Below, piece by piece: positions 21,975-31,868 of a stretch of DNA of 64,000 nt. The notes beneath the pieces are model-generated. The model had not been told where the DNA came from. It worked only from the letters and a program-made list of their open reading frames with translations, and made no database searches. Made by a program: the position numbers and the translations under genes. Within the stretch, counting starts at the first letter, position 1. Every line of letters begins with the position of its first letter. Origin of the DNA: Clostridia bacterium (GTDB lineage Bacteria; Bacillota; Clostridia; Oscillospirales; Oscillospiraceae); contig SAAS01000002.1 of the NCBI GenBank assembly GCA_009929315.1, forward strand, positions 1-64,000, in the 5' to 3' direction.

Positions 21975-23738
21975 TTATCTTAAATCGCTCTCTAGCCTTT
22001 CGAGCGATGTTATGAGCTCCTTCGGAACCTTCCCGCCGAATTTCCCGTAATACTCGCGGATATCACAGGCTTCCTTTTTCCAGAGCTCACGGTCGATTTC
22101 GAGCAGACCTTCAATAGTCTCCTCGTCAATATCCACGCCCTCGACATTGATGTCGGAGGCATAGGGAATATAGCCCAGCTCACATTCTTTTGCTTCGGCT
22201 TCATCAAAGCAGCGCTTCGAAATCCACTCGAGCACACGGAGATTGTCGCCGAAGCCCGGCCATATAAAATGTCCCTCATCGTCGGTGCGGAACCAGTTTA
22301 CATTAAAGACCTTGGGAAGACGGCTCGCCGATTTTCCCATGTTAATCCAATGCTGCCAGTAATCCGCCATGTGGTAGCCGCAGAAGGGCAGCATCGCCAT
22401 CGGGTCGCGGCGGACAACGCCGACATTGCCGACAGCGGCAGCCGTTGTTTCGGAGGCCATTATTGAGCCGACGAAAACTCCGTGATTCCAATCGCGCGAC
22501 TGGTAAACCAGCGGCGCGGTCTTCGCCCTGCGTCCGCCGAAAATAATCGCGGAGATGGGAACGCCCTTGGGGTTATCAAATTCCTTTGAAATGCAGGGGC
22601 AGTTTCTGGCTGGGGCGGTGAAGCGCGAATTGGGATGAGCCGCCTTGTCGGCAGACTCCGGCGTCCACGGTCTGCCAAGCCAGTCTATTGCGTTTTCGGG
22701 CGGGGTTTTCGTCATTCCCTCCCACCAAACGGTGTTATCGGCAGTCACCTGCGCGACGTTTGTAAAGATTGTGCCCTCGCGTGTGGATTCAAGCGCGTTG
22801 GGGTTGGATTTCATGCTGGTTCCCGGCGCAACTCCGAAAAAGCCGTTTTCGGGGTTAACAGCCCAAAGTCTGCCGTCCTCTCCGACACGAAGCCACGCAA
22901 TATCGTCCCCAACGCACCAGACCTTCCAGCCCTGTGACCTGTATGCTTCGGGAGGGATGAGCATAGCCAGATTCGTCTTGCCGCACGCGGAGGGAAACGC
23001 TCCGCAGACATAGCGGGTTTCGCCCTGCGGATTTTCTATTCCGAGTATGAGCATGTGCTCCGCCATCCAGCCCTCTCTCCTGCCGAGACTGGAGGCTATC
23101 CGAAGAGCAAAGCACTTCTTGCCCTGAAGCACGTTGCCGCCGTAGTTGGAGTTAACGGAAACAATCGTGTTGTCCTCGGGAAAATGAACGATATATTTGT
23201 TTTCCTTGTCGAGCGTGCCCTGGGTGTGGATGCCCCTTATAAAGCCGGCTTCGGTACCCATTGCGCGAAGAACCTCTTCGCCGACGCGAGTCATAATGGC
23301 CATATTCAAAACCACATAGACCGAGTCTGTCAGCTCAATACCGTATTTTGCAAAGGGTGAATCCACAAGTCCCATTGAGTAAGGGATGACGTACATTGTC
23401 CTTCCCTTCATCGAGCCTTCCAGAATCCCGTAAAGCTTCTCATACATCTTCGCGGGCTCCATCCAATGGTTCGTCGGTCCCGCGTCCTCTTCCTTTTTAC
23501 AGCAGATAAATGTGCGGTCCTCAACTCTCGCTACATCGTCGGGATCTGTACGGTGGAGGAAGCAATTCGGAAGGAGCTGTTCATTGAGACGGAATAAAAT
23601 GCCTGAATTAACGGCAAGCTCGCGAAGCTCCTCAATCTGCTGTTGGCTCCCGTCAATCCACACAATATTGTCCGGCTTAGCCTTAGCTGCAATTTCATCG
23701 ATAAATTCACTTATGTACCTGTTAGCGTGAACGTCCAT
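21975..23738 (-). CDS. pckG: Phosphoenolpyruvate carboxykinase (GTP)
   Basis: 587 residues, in line with GTP-dependent PEPCK. It interconverts oxaloacetate plus GTP and PEP plus CO2 plus GDP, cytosolic. The P-loop is GAFPSACGKTN (246-256); the kinase-2 motif VGDDIAW follows; the GTP-type segment FGGRRAKTAPLVYQSRDW is clear. A GGGAGGAAAT ribosome site precedes the ATG. In fermentative clostridia it may run toward oxaloacetate for succinate/propionate or amino acid synthesis. Its upstream region is shared with the divergent ABC exporter. Confidence 0.97.
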   Translation of the reverse strand: MDVHANRYISEFIDEIAAKAKPDNIVWIDGSQQQIEELRELAVNSGILFRLNEQLLPNCFLHRTDPDDVARVEDRTFICCKKEEDAGPTNHWMEPAKMYEKLYGILEGSMKGRTMYVIPYSMGLVDSPFAKYGIELTDSVYVVLNMAIMTRVGEEVLRAMGTEAGFIRGIHTQGTLDKENKYIVHFPEDNTIVSVNSNYGGNVLQGKKCFALRIASSLGRREGWMAEHMLILGIENPQGETRYVCGAFPSACGKTNLAMLIPPEAYRSQGWKVWCVGDDIAWLRVGEDGRLWAVNPENGFFGVAPGTSMKSNPNALESTREGTIFTNVAQVTADNTVWWEGMTKTPPENAIDWLGRPWTPESADKAAHPNSRFTAPARNCPCISKEFDNPKGVPISAIIFGGRRAKTAPLVYQSRDWNHGVFVGSIMASETTAAAVGNVGVVRRDPMAMLPFCGYHMADYWQHWINMGKSASRLPKVFNVNWFRTDDEGHFIWPGFGDNLRVLEWISKRCFDEAEAKECELGYIPYASDINVEGVDIDEETIEGLLEIDRELWKKEACDIREYYGKFGGKVPKELITSLERLESDLR

Positions 23739-23764
23739 TGTATTTCCTCCCGAGTTGAATATAT

Positions 23765-23973
23765 TACAAAATATTGTATACCTCTTGTTCCCTTATTTCA
23801 ATCGGCAATTTCGCACATTCGTCATCAAAACAGCGAATCATCAACCTCATTCTGATAATACCGCAGCTTATGCAGTATAAATTCACAGTAAGTTTACTAT
23901 TGCGCCATCATTTTATATTGACATTAAAAATACGTTGTATATACTCTAAATGTTATATAGATACAATATTGTG
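23765..23973. promoter_or_regulatory. Divergent promoter region of pckG and the ABC exporter with two similar palindromes
   Basis: The 259-bp gap (23739-23997) has no gene. TACAAAATATTGTA (23765-23778), near the pckG end, and TACAATATTGTG (23962-23973), near the ABC start, are similar AT-rich palindromes that could bind one regulator, or be part of -10 regions. Confidence 0.4.
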
Positions 23974-23997
23974 ATTAAGCTTTGAAAGGGTTTTCCT

Positions 23998-25761
23998 ATG
24001 CTCAAACTTTTGCGCCGCCTATCCCCGAGGGAATGGCTGATGGCCGCTGTCAGTACGGTATTCATTGTTTTACAGGTATTTCTGGATCTTCGTCTTCCTG
24101 ACTACATGAGGGACATAACGACGCTCCTCCAGACTCCCGGGAGCGAGATGAGCGACATCCTTGTTGCCGGCGGAAAAATGCTTGCCTGTACCCTGGGCAG
24201 CTTCGCGTCCTCAATTCTCGTCGGATATCTGGCGGCAAAGATAGCCGCCGGTTTTTCGAGAAGACTGCGCCAGTCTGTTTTCGATAAGGTTTCGTCCTTT
24301 TCACTTGGAGAGATTAACCTCTTTTCCACCCCAAGCCTTATAACCCGCTCGACAAACGACATAACACAGGTTCAGCTGATAATTGCCCTTGGTCTTCAGA
24401 TTATGATTAAGGCTCCGATTCTCGCCGTCTGGGCTATTTTTAAAATTGCGGGCAAGAGCTGGCAGTGGACCACCGCAACCGGAGTCGCCTTAGTATTCCT
24501 GCTGATTATGGTCAGCATTATTATCCTTCTCGCTCTTCCGAGATTTCGGAAGATTCAGACGCTGACAGACAGTCTTAACCGCATTTCGAGAGAAAATCTC
24601 ACGGGTCTGCGCGTTGTCCGCGCGTACAACGCCGAGGCCTATCAGCAGAAGAAATTCAGCGTCGCCAACCTTAACCTTACGAACAACAACCTTTTTACGA
24701 CCCGCATAATGGCAATTATCATGCCGTGCATGACGATTATCATGAACGGACTTACCCTGTCCGTTTACTGGATAGGCGCCGCCCTCATTGACGCCGCAAG
24801 TATGACGGACAAAATCGGTTTGTTTTCAAACATGCTCGTATTCACCTCTTACGCTATGCAGGTGGTTATGGCATTTATGATGCTGACCATGATTTTCATT
24901 ATGTTCCCGCGCGCTTCAGTTTCCGCAAAACGTATAGGCGAGGTTTTAAGCACGGACGTCAAGGTCAAGGACGGTTCCGGCGTCACTGTCCCGCAAAGCC
25001 TTGTCGGTCAGGTGGAGTTTAAAAACGTATGCTTTAAATATCCTCAGGCGGAGGACTATGTCATCCGCAACGTCAGCTTCACCGCTAACAAGGGCGAAAC
25101 CGTCGCCTTTATCGGCTCAACAGGCTGCGGTAAAAGTACACTTATAAATCTTATCCCCCGCTTTTATGACGCAACCGAGGGTGAGGTTCTTGTGGATGGC
25201 ATCGATGTCAGGCAGTATACGCAAAAGCAGCTTCGAAGCAAGCTCGGCTATATACCCCAGCGCTCGGTGCTTTTCACCGGCACGGTATCCGAAAACGTCG
25301 CCTTCGGCGACAGCGGCAAGGGCGAATACAGTCCCGAAGCAATTAAAAACGCTATCCGAATTGCACAAAGCACGGATTTTGTGGAGCAAATGTCGGAGGG
25401 CTACGATTCCCCTATTTCTCAGGGCGGAACTAATGTTTCCGGCGGACAGAAGCAGCGTCTTTGCATAGCCCGCGCAGTTTGCCGCGACCCGGAAATTTTC
25501 ATTTTCGACGACTCATTTTCAGCTTTGGACTATAAGACGGATAGAAATTTGCGCACCGCCTTAAGCCATGAGCTTGCCGGCACAACCTGCCTCATTGTCG
25601 CTCAGCGTATCGGCACGATTCGTGACGCGGACAAGATTGTTGTTCTTGAGCAGGGCGAGGTCGTTGGTATCGGCACCCACAGGGAGCTTATGAAATCCTG
25701 TGAGGTTTACCGTGAAATCGCCTTATCACAGCTTTCAGAGGAGGAACTGATAAATGAGTGA
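23998..25761 (+). CDS. ABC exporter half-transporter, degenerate-site subunit
   Basis: 587 residues: an N-terminal six-helix type IV exporter domain (to about 320) fused to an ATPase. Walker A is GSTGCGKST near 373-381, the signature is VSGGQKQR, and Walker B reads IFIFDDSFSALD, so the usual catalytic Glu after Walker B is Asp. This marks the subunit with the non-hydrolysing site in heterodimeric exporters such as BmrC/BmrD or TM287/288. It overlaps the next subunit gene by 8 bp. It probably exports drugs or lipids/peptides; the substrate is not evident. Confidence 0.93.
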   Translation: MLKLLRRLSPREWLMAAVSTVFIVLQVFLDLRLPDYMRDITTLLQTPGSEMSDILVAGGKMLACTLGSFASSILVGYLAAKIAAGFSRRLRQSVFDKVSSFSLGEINLFSTPSLITRSTNDITQVQLIIALGLQIMIKAPILAVWAIFKIAGKSWQWTTATGVALVFLLIMVSIIILLALPRFRKIQTLTDSLNRISRENLTGLRVVRAYNAEAYQQKKFSVANLNLTNNNLFTTRIMAIIMPCMTIIMNGLTLSVYWIGAALIDAASMTDKIGLFSNMLVFTSYAMQVVMAFMMLTMIFIMFPRASVSAKRIGEVLSTDVKVKDGSGVTVPQSLVGQVEFKNVCFKYPQAEDYVIRNVSFTANKGETVAFIGSTGCGKSTLINLIPRFYDATEGEVLVDGIDVRQYTQKQLRSKLGYIPQRSVLFTGTVSENVAFGDSGKGEYSPEAIKNAIRIAQSTDFVEQMSEGYDSPISQGGTNVSGGQKQRLCIARAVCRDPEIFIFDDSFSALDYKTDRNLRTALSHELAGTTCLIVAQRIGTIRDADKIVVLEQGEVVGIGTHRELMKSCEVYREIALSQLSEEELINE

Positions 25762-27580
25762 AACTCCAAACAATACAGCTCCGCGCAGAGGCCCCATGGC
25801 GGGTGGAAGGCAAATGGTCGGGGAAAAACCCAAGAACTTTAAGGCAGCGCTAAAACGCTTCGTTTCATACTGTAAGCCCTACGCAACCCCGATAATCATT
25901 GCGTTTGTCCTTTCCATTGCGGGCGCGGTTCTCACCATTATCGGGCCAAGCAGGCTGGAAGAGATTACTAACCTTATAATTGGCGGCGCTATGACAGGTA
26001 TTGACCTTAAAAAGGTCGGGTCAATTGCCCTCACCCTCGCCATTTTATACGGTGTCGGCGCGCTTTGCTCCTACGGCCAAGGCTTCATCATGGCAACCGT
26101 AACCCAGAGACTAACAAAGTCCATGCGCAGGCAGCTTTCCGAAAAAATTAACCGCCTGCCACTTAAATATTTCGACTCCTCCAGCTTTGGCGATGTTTTA
26201 AGCCGTATCACCAACGATGTTGACACCATCGGTCAAACTCTTAACATGAGCGTCGGACAGCTGACGGGGGCGATAGCCCTGTTTTTCGGCTCGCTTTTCA
26301 TGATGTTCAAAACAAATGCCATCATGACGCTTGCCGCAATCGGCTCGACTTTAATCGGCTTTACACTCATGATGTTTATCATGAGCAAATCTCAGAGGCA
26401 CTTTAAGAACCAGCAGCGCCAGCTCGGCAAAATAAACGGGCATATTGAAGAAATCTATTCGGGACTTAATGTCGTGCGCGCCTACAACGGCGAGGAACAG
26501 TCCTCAAAAACCTTCACCGAAATTAACGACAAGCTTTACGGAAGCGCTTGGAAATCCCAGTTTATCTCGGGCATTATGATGCCGCTGATGAACTTCATCG
26601 GCAACTTCGGCTATGTTGCCGTCTGCGTTGTCGGCGCAGCGCTTGTAATGGATAAAAAAATTGAGTTCGGCGTAATTGTCGCCTTCATGGTTTATATTCG
26701 ACTTTTCACTCAGCCCCTTGCGCAGGCTGCGCAATCGCTTACCTCCCTGCAATCCACCGCCGCTGCTGCGGAGCGTGTGTTTGAGTTCCTTGACGAAAAG
26801 GAGCTTTCGCCCGAAAAGGAAGGCGTTATTACCACTCACGAGGCCAAGGGAGAGGTTGAATTTAAAGATGTTAAGTTCAGCTACAACCCCGACCGCGAGA
26901 TAATCAAGGACTTCTCCGCTCATGTCATGCCGGGGCAGAAAATCGCCATTGTCGGTCCGACCGGCAGCGGAAAAACAACTATCGTAAATCTGCTTATGCG
27001 CTTTTACGAACTCGGAGACGGTGAAATTCTGATTGACGGCATTCCGATAAGCCACATGAGCCGCGAGTGCGTGCACGACCAGTTCTGCATGGTTTTGCAG
27101 GACACTTGGCTCTTTGAGGGTACGATACGCGAAAACATAATTTACAGCAAAGAGGGCGTTTCAGACGCCGACGTCGTAACCGCCTGTAAGGCTGTCGGGC
27201 TTCACCACTTCATCCGCACTCTGCCCGACGGCTACAACACCGTTTTGGGTGAAACGGCAAGCCTTTCCGCGGGTCAGCGGCAGCTGCTCACAATCGCCCG
27301 GGCCATCATCGAGAACGCACCCCTGCTCATTCTGGACGAGGCTACAAGCTCAGTTGATACGCGTACCGAGGTTCAGATTCAGCGCGCAATGGAAAAGCTC
27401 ACCGAGGGCAGAACCTCGTTTATTATCGCACACAGACTGTCCACAATTAAGAGCGCCGATTTGATTCTTGTAATGCGCGACGGCTGCATAGTCGAGCGCG
27501 GAACGCATGAGGAGCTCCTTAGCCAGGGCGGCTTCTATGCCGAACTTTACAACAGCCAGTTTGACGACGATATAGCTTAA
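25754..27580 (+). CDS. ABC exporter half-transporter, catalytic-site subunit
   Basis: 608 residues with the same membrane-domain/ATPase fusion. The N-terminus has a soluble Pro/Gly-rich lead of about 35 residues. Walker A is GPTGSGKTT near 401-409, the signature reads LSAGQRQ (instead of LSGGQ) and Walker B is LILDEATSSVD with the normal Glu. The departure in the signature fits a heterodimer in which only one composite site is fully active. Translation is coupled to the first subunit through an 8-bp overlap. Confidence 0.94.
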   Translation: MSETPNNTAPRRGPMAGGRQMVGEKPKNFKAALKRFVSYCKPYATPIIIAFVLSIAGAVLTIIGPSRLEEITNLIIGGAMTGIDLKKVGSIALTLAILYGVGALCSYGQGFIMATVTQRLTKSMRRQLSEKINRLPLKYFDSSSFGDVLSRITNDVDTIGQTLNMSVGQLTGAIALFFGSLFMMFKTNAIMTLAAIGSTLIGFTLMMFIMSKSQRHFKNQQRQLGKINGHIEEIYSGLNVVRAYNGEEQSSKTFTEINDKLYGSAWKSQFISGIMMPLMNFIGNFGYVAVCVVGAALVMDKKIEFGVIVAFMVYIRLFTQPLAQAAQSLTSLQSTAAAAERVFEFLDEKELSPEKEGVITTHEAKGEVEFKDVKFSYNPDREIIKDFSAHVMPGQKIAIVGPTGSGKTTIVNLLMRFYELGDGEILIDGIPISHMSRECVHDQFCMVLQDTWLFEGTIRENIIYSKEGVSDADVVTACKAVGLHHFIRTLPDGYNTVLGETASLSAGQRQLLTIARAIIENAPLLILDEATSSVDTRTEVQIQRAMEKLTEGRTSFIIAHRLSTIKSADLILVMRDGCIVERGTHEELLSQGGFYAELYNSQFDDDIA

Positions 27581-27646
27581 AGAAAACCTATACTCAGATT
27601 TTTAATCAGTATTTAAGTTGTTTCAATATTATAAAGGAAGATTAGC

Positions 27647-28057
27647 ATGAAACAAAAATTCGCACAATTCATGTACGGACGTTACGGAATGGATGAACTT
27701 TCAAAGTTCTTATCCTACTTTTCGCTGCTGCTGCTTTTAATATCCATGCTTTTCGGCAACGCCGCTTCCGTAAAGTCGGTTGTTGTCCTGATTGCGTTCG
27801 CACTTTTAATTTTTTCCTATTTTCGCATTTTTTCGAAGAACTATGAGAAACGCCGTGCGGAAAACGCAAAATACCTGAACTTCAAGCGTCCCATTGCCGA
27901 CAAGCTCAGGCTTCGCCGCGAAATGTGGGCACAGCGCAAGAACTTCAAGTTCTTCAAGTGCCCCTCCTGCAAGGCCGTTCTGCGCGTTCCTAAGGGAAAA
28001 GGGAAAGTACGCATCGTATGTAAAAAATGCGGCACGGCTTTCGAGAAAAAAACCTGA
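27647..28057 (+). CDS. Small membrane protein with C-terminal zinc ribbon
   Basis: 136 residues. Two hydrophobic helices (about 22-40 and 46-64) are followed by a basic region and a CPSC...CKKC ribbon (residues about 105-128) that should bind zinc. It resembles small uncharacterised clostridial membrane proteins with a cytosolic zinc finger. It is followed 15 bp later by the DUF5685 gene and then a J-domain gene, a trio likely in one operon. I do not assign a function. Confidence 0.8.
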   Translation: MKQKFAQFMYGRYGMDELSKFLSYFSLLLLLISMLFGNAASVKSVVVLIAFALLIFSYFRIFSKNYEKRRAENAKYLNFKRPIADKLRLRREMWAQRKNFKFFKCPSCKAVLRVPKGKGKVRIVCKKCGTAFEKKT

Positions 28058-28072
28058 TAGGGGTGATTTAGC

Positions 28073-28915
28073 GTGTTCGGCTATATAGCAGCGGTGCGCG
28101 ACAGCCTTTCCGAAACGGACATGCAGCGCTATAAGGCGGTCTACTGCGGACTTTGCCGCGCTCTGAAGGAGCGCCACGGTCAGCTCGGACGTATGACCCT
28201 GACCTACGACATGACTTTTCTCATTCTGGTTTTAAACTCACTTTACGAGCCGGAAATGTCGAACGGTGAGGAACGCTGCGTTGTCCATCCCTGCAAAACA
28301 CATTGCTGGCTCTCAAACGAAATCACAAATTATGCCGCCGACATGAACGTCGCCCTGGCATATCTTAATCAGCTTGACAACTGGCACGACGACAAAAATG
28401 TTTTAAGCCTTCTGTTTGCAAGCGCGCTCAGAAAAAGATACCGGAAAATTTCAGAGCAGTATCCCCGACAGTGCGCCGCCATGGAAAGCTGCATACGCCG
28501 TCTCTCTGAGCTTGAAAAGCAAGGTGAACAGAGCCCCGACGCGGGAGCAAAGCTTTTCGGTGAACTCATGGGCGAGCTTTTCACCTTCCGCGAAGACAGA
28601 TGGACGCCCGCTCTAAAGGCAATGGCAGGCTCTCTGGGTGAATTTATTTACATTATGGACGCGGTTATTGACCTGCCGAAAGACGTAAAAAGACATCGCT
28701 ACAACCCCCTCAGCCATTTAAAAGCGGACGGGCGCAGCGATGCATATTTCAAAGACATATTGACAATGCTGATTGGAAACTGTACTATGAGCTTCGAAAA
28801 ACTGCCCCTGGTTGAGGATGTGTCTATTATGCGGAACATTCTTTACTCAGGCGTTTGGACAAGATACGAGCTTGAGAAAGCCAAAACATCACGGCGAAAA
28901 GGAGAAAAACGCTGA
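28073..28915 (+). CDS. DUF5685 family protein
   Basis: 280 residues starting at a GTG (28073) with GGGGTGA upstream. The beginning [20 protein letters not shown], then [23 protein letters not shown] and [11 protein letters not shown] match what I recall of DUF5685, a mostly helical clostridial family with conserved Cys residues; the later [17 protein letters not shown] contains Asp and Lys typical of it. Some relatives look like degenerate prenyl-synthase-like helical bundles. Function unknown. The stop overlaps the J-domain start (TGATG), so co-translation with a chaperone partner is likely. Confidence 0.82.
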   Translation: MFGYIAAVRDSLSETDMQRYKAVYCGLCRALKERHGQLGRMTLTYDMTFLILVLNSLYEPEMSNGEERCVVHPCKTHCWLSNEITNYAADMNVALAYLNQLDNWHDDKNVLSLLFASALRKRYRKISEQYPRQCAAMESCIRRLSELEKQGEQSPDAGAKLFGELMGELFTFREDRWTPALKAMAGSLGEFIYIMDAVIDLPKDVKRHRYNPLSHLKADGRSDAYFKDILTMLIGNCTMSFEKLPLVEDVSIMRNILYSGVWTRYELEKAKTSRRKGEKR

Positions 28916-29544
28916 TGTCTGCTGACCCATATAAAGTCCTCGGTGTTCCCTCCACTGCCAGTGACGACGAAATTAAAAAGGCTTACCGCACACTTGCAAA
29001 AAAGTATCATCCCGATAAAAACCCCGGCAACAAAGAAGCCGAGCGCAGAATGAACGAGATTAACGCCGCCTACGACCAGATTAAAAATCCCCAGCAAAAC
29101 ACAGCCGGAGGTTTTGGCGGTTTCGGTTCGGCAACGGGCTTCGGCGGTTTCGGTTCCGGCTTCGGCGGTTTTCACTCGGAGCCGGAGGAAGAATCCACTG
29201 CCCTGCGAGCCGCAATGAACTATATCAGAGCAAGACACTTTACCGAAGCCCTTAACGCTCTTGAAGGCGTGTCGGTTTCGGAGCGCGGTGCTCGCTGGCA
29301 TTATCTGTGCGCACTCGCAAATTACGGTATGGGCAACACCATAGTCGCTCTGGAACACGCTCAGACGGCAGCAAAGCTCGAGCCTGACAACATGGAGTAC
29401 CGCAGTTTGCTTGAAGAGCTTATGCACGGCGGCAGCTATTACAGCACTTTCAGCCAAGGCTTCCCAACAGCCTCCTTCAGCGGCAGTCCCTGCCTGTGGC
29501 TCTGCGCCGCAAGTCTGCTTTGCAATTTTTGCAGATGTTTTTAG
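28915..29544 (+). CDS. J-domain (DnaJ-like) protein
   Basis: 209 residues. The J domain is at residues 1-65: [24 protein letters not shown], then [12 protein letters not shown] with the essential HPD. A Gly/Phe-rich linker (about 66-95) has FGGFGS-type repeats. A TPR-like helical part (about 100-165) follows, and then a short hydrophobic, Cys-rich tail that may touch the membrane. It lacks the zinc domain of DnaJ, so it is a specialised J-protein directing DnaK to particular clients, perhaps its neighbours in the trio. Confidence 0.92.
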   Translation: MSADPYKVLGVPSTASDDEIKKAYRTLAKKYHPDKNPGNKEAERRMNEINAAYDQIKNPQQNTAGGFGGFGSATGFGGFGSGFGGFHSEPEEESTALRAAMNYIRARHFTEALNALEGVSVSERGARWHYLCALANYGMGNTIVALEHAQTAAKLEPDNMEYRSLLEELMHGGSYYSTFSQGFPTASFSGSPCLWLCAASLLCNFCRCF

Positions 29545-29572
29545 GCTTCCGCTTTTTTCGATAATATCAATT

Positions 29573-29607
29573 AAGAAAACCGACGGGTGTTCCCCGTCGG
29601 TTTTCTT
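29573..29607. terminator. Bidirectional terminator
   Basis: AAGAAAACCGACGGG / CCCGTCGGTTTTCTT lies between convergent genes (J-domain and MBL-fold genes). Confidence 0.88.
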
Positions 29608-29621
29608 GCACTTTGTTTATT

Positions 29622-31232
29622 TTATCTGCGCCACTTATCTGCAAGCTGCTCCACCTGATCGGCAAAGCGTCCCAGCTCCTTATTTGCCATTCCCTCACAG
29701 CTCCTTGCCACGCGCAAGAGCTTTTCGCAGGCGGAAATAAGCCTTGCAAAAACTTTTGATGCGCGCTCGTCGCGCGGACGCTCAAATTCTTTTTTCTCAA
29801 TCGGAATCCCCGCCGTCTGGGTAACAACCGTTCCTGTTAATAAATCGTAGCTCGTTCCGCTGTATGGTACAGAGGTGTTGAGCTTATAATCATCATGCAG
29901 GAGCTGAGCAAAGCCCTCGGCAACCTCATCCTCGCCGTGATTGACAAAGACCAGAGACGGCTTTTTCTTGAAGGCGTTTATCCATTCAAGCAACCCCTCT
30001 TTGTCGGCGTGCCCGCTTATACCCGGCATAAGGAAGGTTTCGGCCTCAACCGAAATCGGCTCGCCGAAAAGCTTGACTTCTTTGGCTCCGTCCAGCAAAA
30101 TTCTTCCCAGCGTTCCGTTTGCCTGATACCCGACAAAAAGAATCAGGCTCGCCTTGCGCCAGAGATTGTGCTTGAGATGATGTCGGATACGCCCCGCCTC
30201 GCACATTCCCGAAGCGGAGATTATAACCTTTGGGGTTTCGTCAAAGTTAATCGCTTTTGATTCCTCGCTTGAAACGGACATCTTTAAATCGGGGAACACG
30301 AGAGGGTTAATCCCCTGCCTGAACATTTCTTTTATTTCCTCGTCAAAGGCACTCGGGTCGGCCTGTAAAAACACCGCTGTCGCTTCGTTTGCAAGAGGGC
30401 TGTCCACATAGACAGGAAAGCCGTCGTGCCCTTTTACCAGCCCCTCGGTTTTTATCTTACGAAGATGGTATAAAATTTCCTGCGTCCTGCCGACGGCAAA
30501 GGATGGTATAACAACATTGCCGCCGCGGTCAAGTGTGCGCTGTATGCAGGACACAAGAATCGGCAGGGTGTCCGCCGTTTTCTCGTGCAAACGGTCGCCG
30601 TAAGTGGATTCAACGACGAGATAGTCCGTCTCGTCAATGCTTTTAGGGTTATTCAAAATCGGACGGCTCTTGTTGCCTACATCTCCGCTGAAAACGATTT
30701 TCTTTGTAACGCCGCCCTCGGTAATCCAGATTTCTATGCTTGAGGAGCCAAGCAAATGCCCCATGTCGTTAAAGCGGATGCTGACATTTTCGCAGACCTC
30801 TTTTATTTCATCATATTTGCTGCCGTACATCTTGGCAACCGCGTTTTGCGCGTCCTGCGTTGTGTACATGGGCTCATATGGCGGCATGCCCGAGCGCTTT
30901 GCCTTACGGTTTCTCCACTCCGCTTCAAATTCCTGAATATGTGCGGAGTCCATCAGCATTATCTTGCAGAGATTAACCGTTTCCTCCGTCGCGTAAATCT
31001 TACCGTCAAAACCGTTTTTACACAGCAGCGGCAGCTTTCCCGAATGGTCAATATGCGCATGGGTCAGAAATACGCAGTCAATATTTGCCGGATTCACCGG
31101 CAGCTCTTCATTGACGAACACATCGGCACCCTGCTCCATGCCGCAGTCTATGAGGATGTTTTTCCCGTTTGTTTCTATCAGAGTACAGCTTCCCGTAACC
31201 TCATGCGTCGCGCCCAAAAAGGTTATTTTCAT
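29622..31232 (-). CDS. MBL-fold beta-CASP exonuclease-like protein
   Basis: 536 residues of the CPSF73/YsiA-type RNA-processing hydrolases. The zinc motif HAHIDHSG is at 58-65; motif 3 is NDMGHLLGSS; the SGDVG motif follows; the beta-CASP part includes IPSFAVGRTQEILYHL and VIISASGMCEAGRIRHHLK; the RMMBL end has GHADKEGLLEW and VFVNHGEDE. These enzymes cut or trim RNA. It is shorter than RNase J (about 555-620) and lacks its C-terminal extension. It is a single gene on this strand. Confidence 0.92.
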   Translation of the reverse strand: MKITFLGATHEVTGSCTLIETNGKNILIDCGMEQGADVFVNEELPVNPANIDCVFLTHAHIDHSGKLPLLCKNGFDGKIYATEETVNLCKIMLMDSAHIQEFEAEWRNRKAKRSGMPPYEPMYTTQDAQNAVAKMYGSKYDEIKEVCENVSIRFNDMGHLLGSSSIEIWITEGGVTKKIVFSGDVGNKSRPILNNPKSIDETDYLVVESTYGDRLHEKTADTLPILVSCIQRTLDRGGNVVIPSFAVGRTQEILYHLRKIKTEGLVKGHDGFPVYVDSPLANEATAVFLQADPSAFDEEIKEMFRQGINPLVFPDLKMSVSSEESKAINFDETPKVIISASGMCEAGRIRHHLKHNLWRKASLILFVGYQANGTLGRILLDGAKEVKLFGEPISVEAETFLMPGISGHADKEGLLEWINAFKKKPSLVFVNHGEDEVAEGFAQLLHDDYKLNTSVPYSGTSYDLLTGTVVTQTAGIPIEKKEFERPRDERASKVFARLISACEKLLRVARSCEGMANKELGRFADQVEQLADKWRR

Positions 31233-31568
31233 TTGTGTAAGCCTCCGTTTCAGATTAGTGCCGTGGGAATAATAAGGGTTTATTTCGCAACAAAACCCAA
31301 GCAGACCGGCGCAGCTTGATCGCCGGGCACGAGTCTTTTGTAGCTGCTGTTATTGTACCACCAAAATCGACAATATCAAAGCGGTATATGTAAATTTACC
31401 GTGAAGTAAAAAATTGTTGCTGTTATTAATAACATTTGCGAGGATGTTTTTTTATCCATGACATGTTATAATATTTTGCGGCGAAGCTGCCATTCACGCA
31501 GGACTCTACGTTTAGCAAAGCTTTCCCGTGTCAACACCCAGAACACAGAAAAATTCGGAGGAACCGAC

Positions 31569-31826
31569 ATGACTGTTTCATACACGCCTAGGGGCGTATG
31601 CTCACGCAAAATGACTGTAAGCGCCGAGGATGGAATTATTACTGATGCCCGCATTATCGGCGGCTGCAGCGGAAATCTTCAGGGTATCTCACGGCTCATA
31701 ATAGGTATGACGCTTGAGGAGGCAATTTCCCGTCTTAAGGGGATTGACTGCGGCGGAAGAGGCACCTCATGCCCCGACCAGCTGTCAATTGCTATGCAGG
31801 AGCTTATTGACCGGAAAGACGAATAA
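31569..31826 (+). CDS. TSCPD domain protein (TIGR03905-like)
   Basis: 85 residues from the ATG at 31569, which has CGGAGG 7 bp upstream; the longer in-frame reading from 31458 is not supported by a ribosome site. The end reads GRGTSCPDQLSIAMQEL, the TSCPD motif also found at the C-terminus of class II ribonucleotide reductases. There are three to four Cys residues (CSRK, GGCSGN, DCGG, SCPD). The stand-alone form is common in clostridia; the role is unproven, possibly linked to reductase recycling. It is followed by a terminator. Confidence 0.88.
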   Translation: MTVSYTPRGVCSRKMTVSAEDGIITDARIIGGCSGNLQGISRLIIGMTLEEAISRLKGIDCGGRGTSCPDQLSIAMQELIDRKDE

Positions 31827-31829
31827 GAT

Positions 31830-31866
31830 AATAAAGCCCCGACGCGTTATGTGTCGGGGCTTTATT
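31830..31866. terminator. Bidirectional terminator
   Basis: AATAAAGCCCCGAC / GTCGGGGCTTTATT lies between the convergent TSCPD gene and gpsA. Confidence 0.9.
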
Positions 31867-31868
31867 AA

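Noticed and set aside
31458..31568. N-terminal extension of the TSCPD protein
   Set aside because: It is not part of the family and runs over the likely promoter; the ATG at 31569 has the ribosome site.
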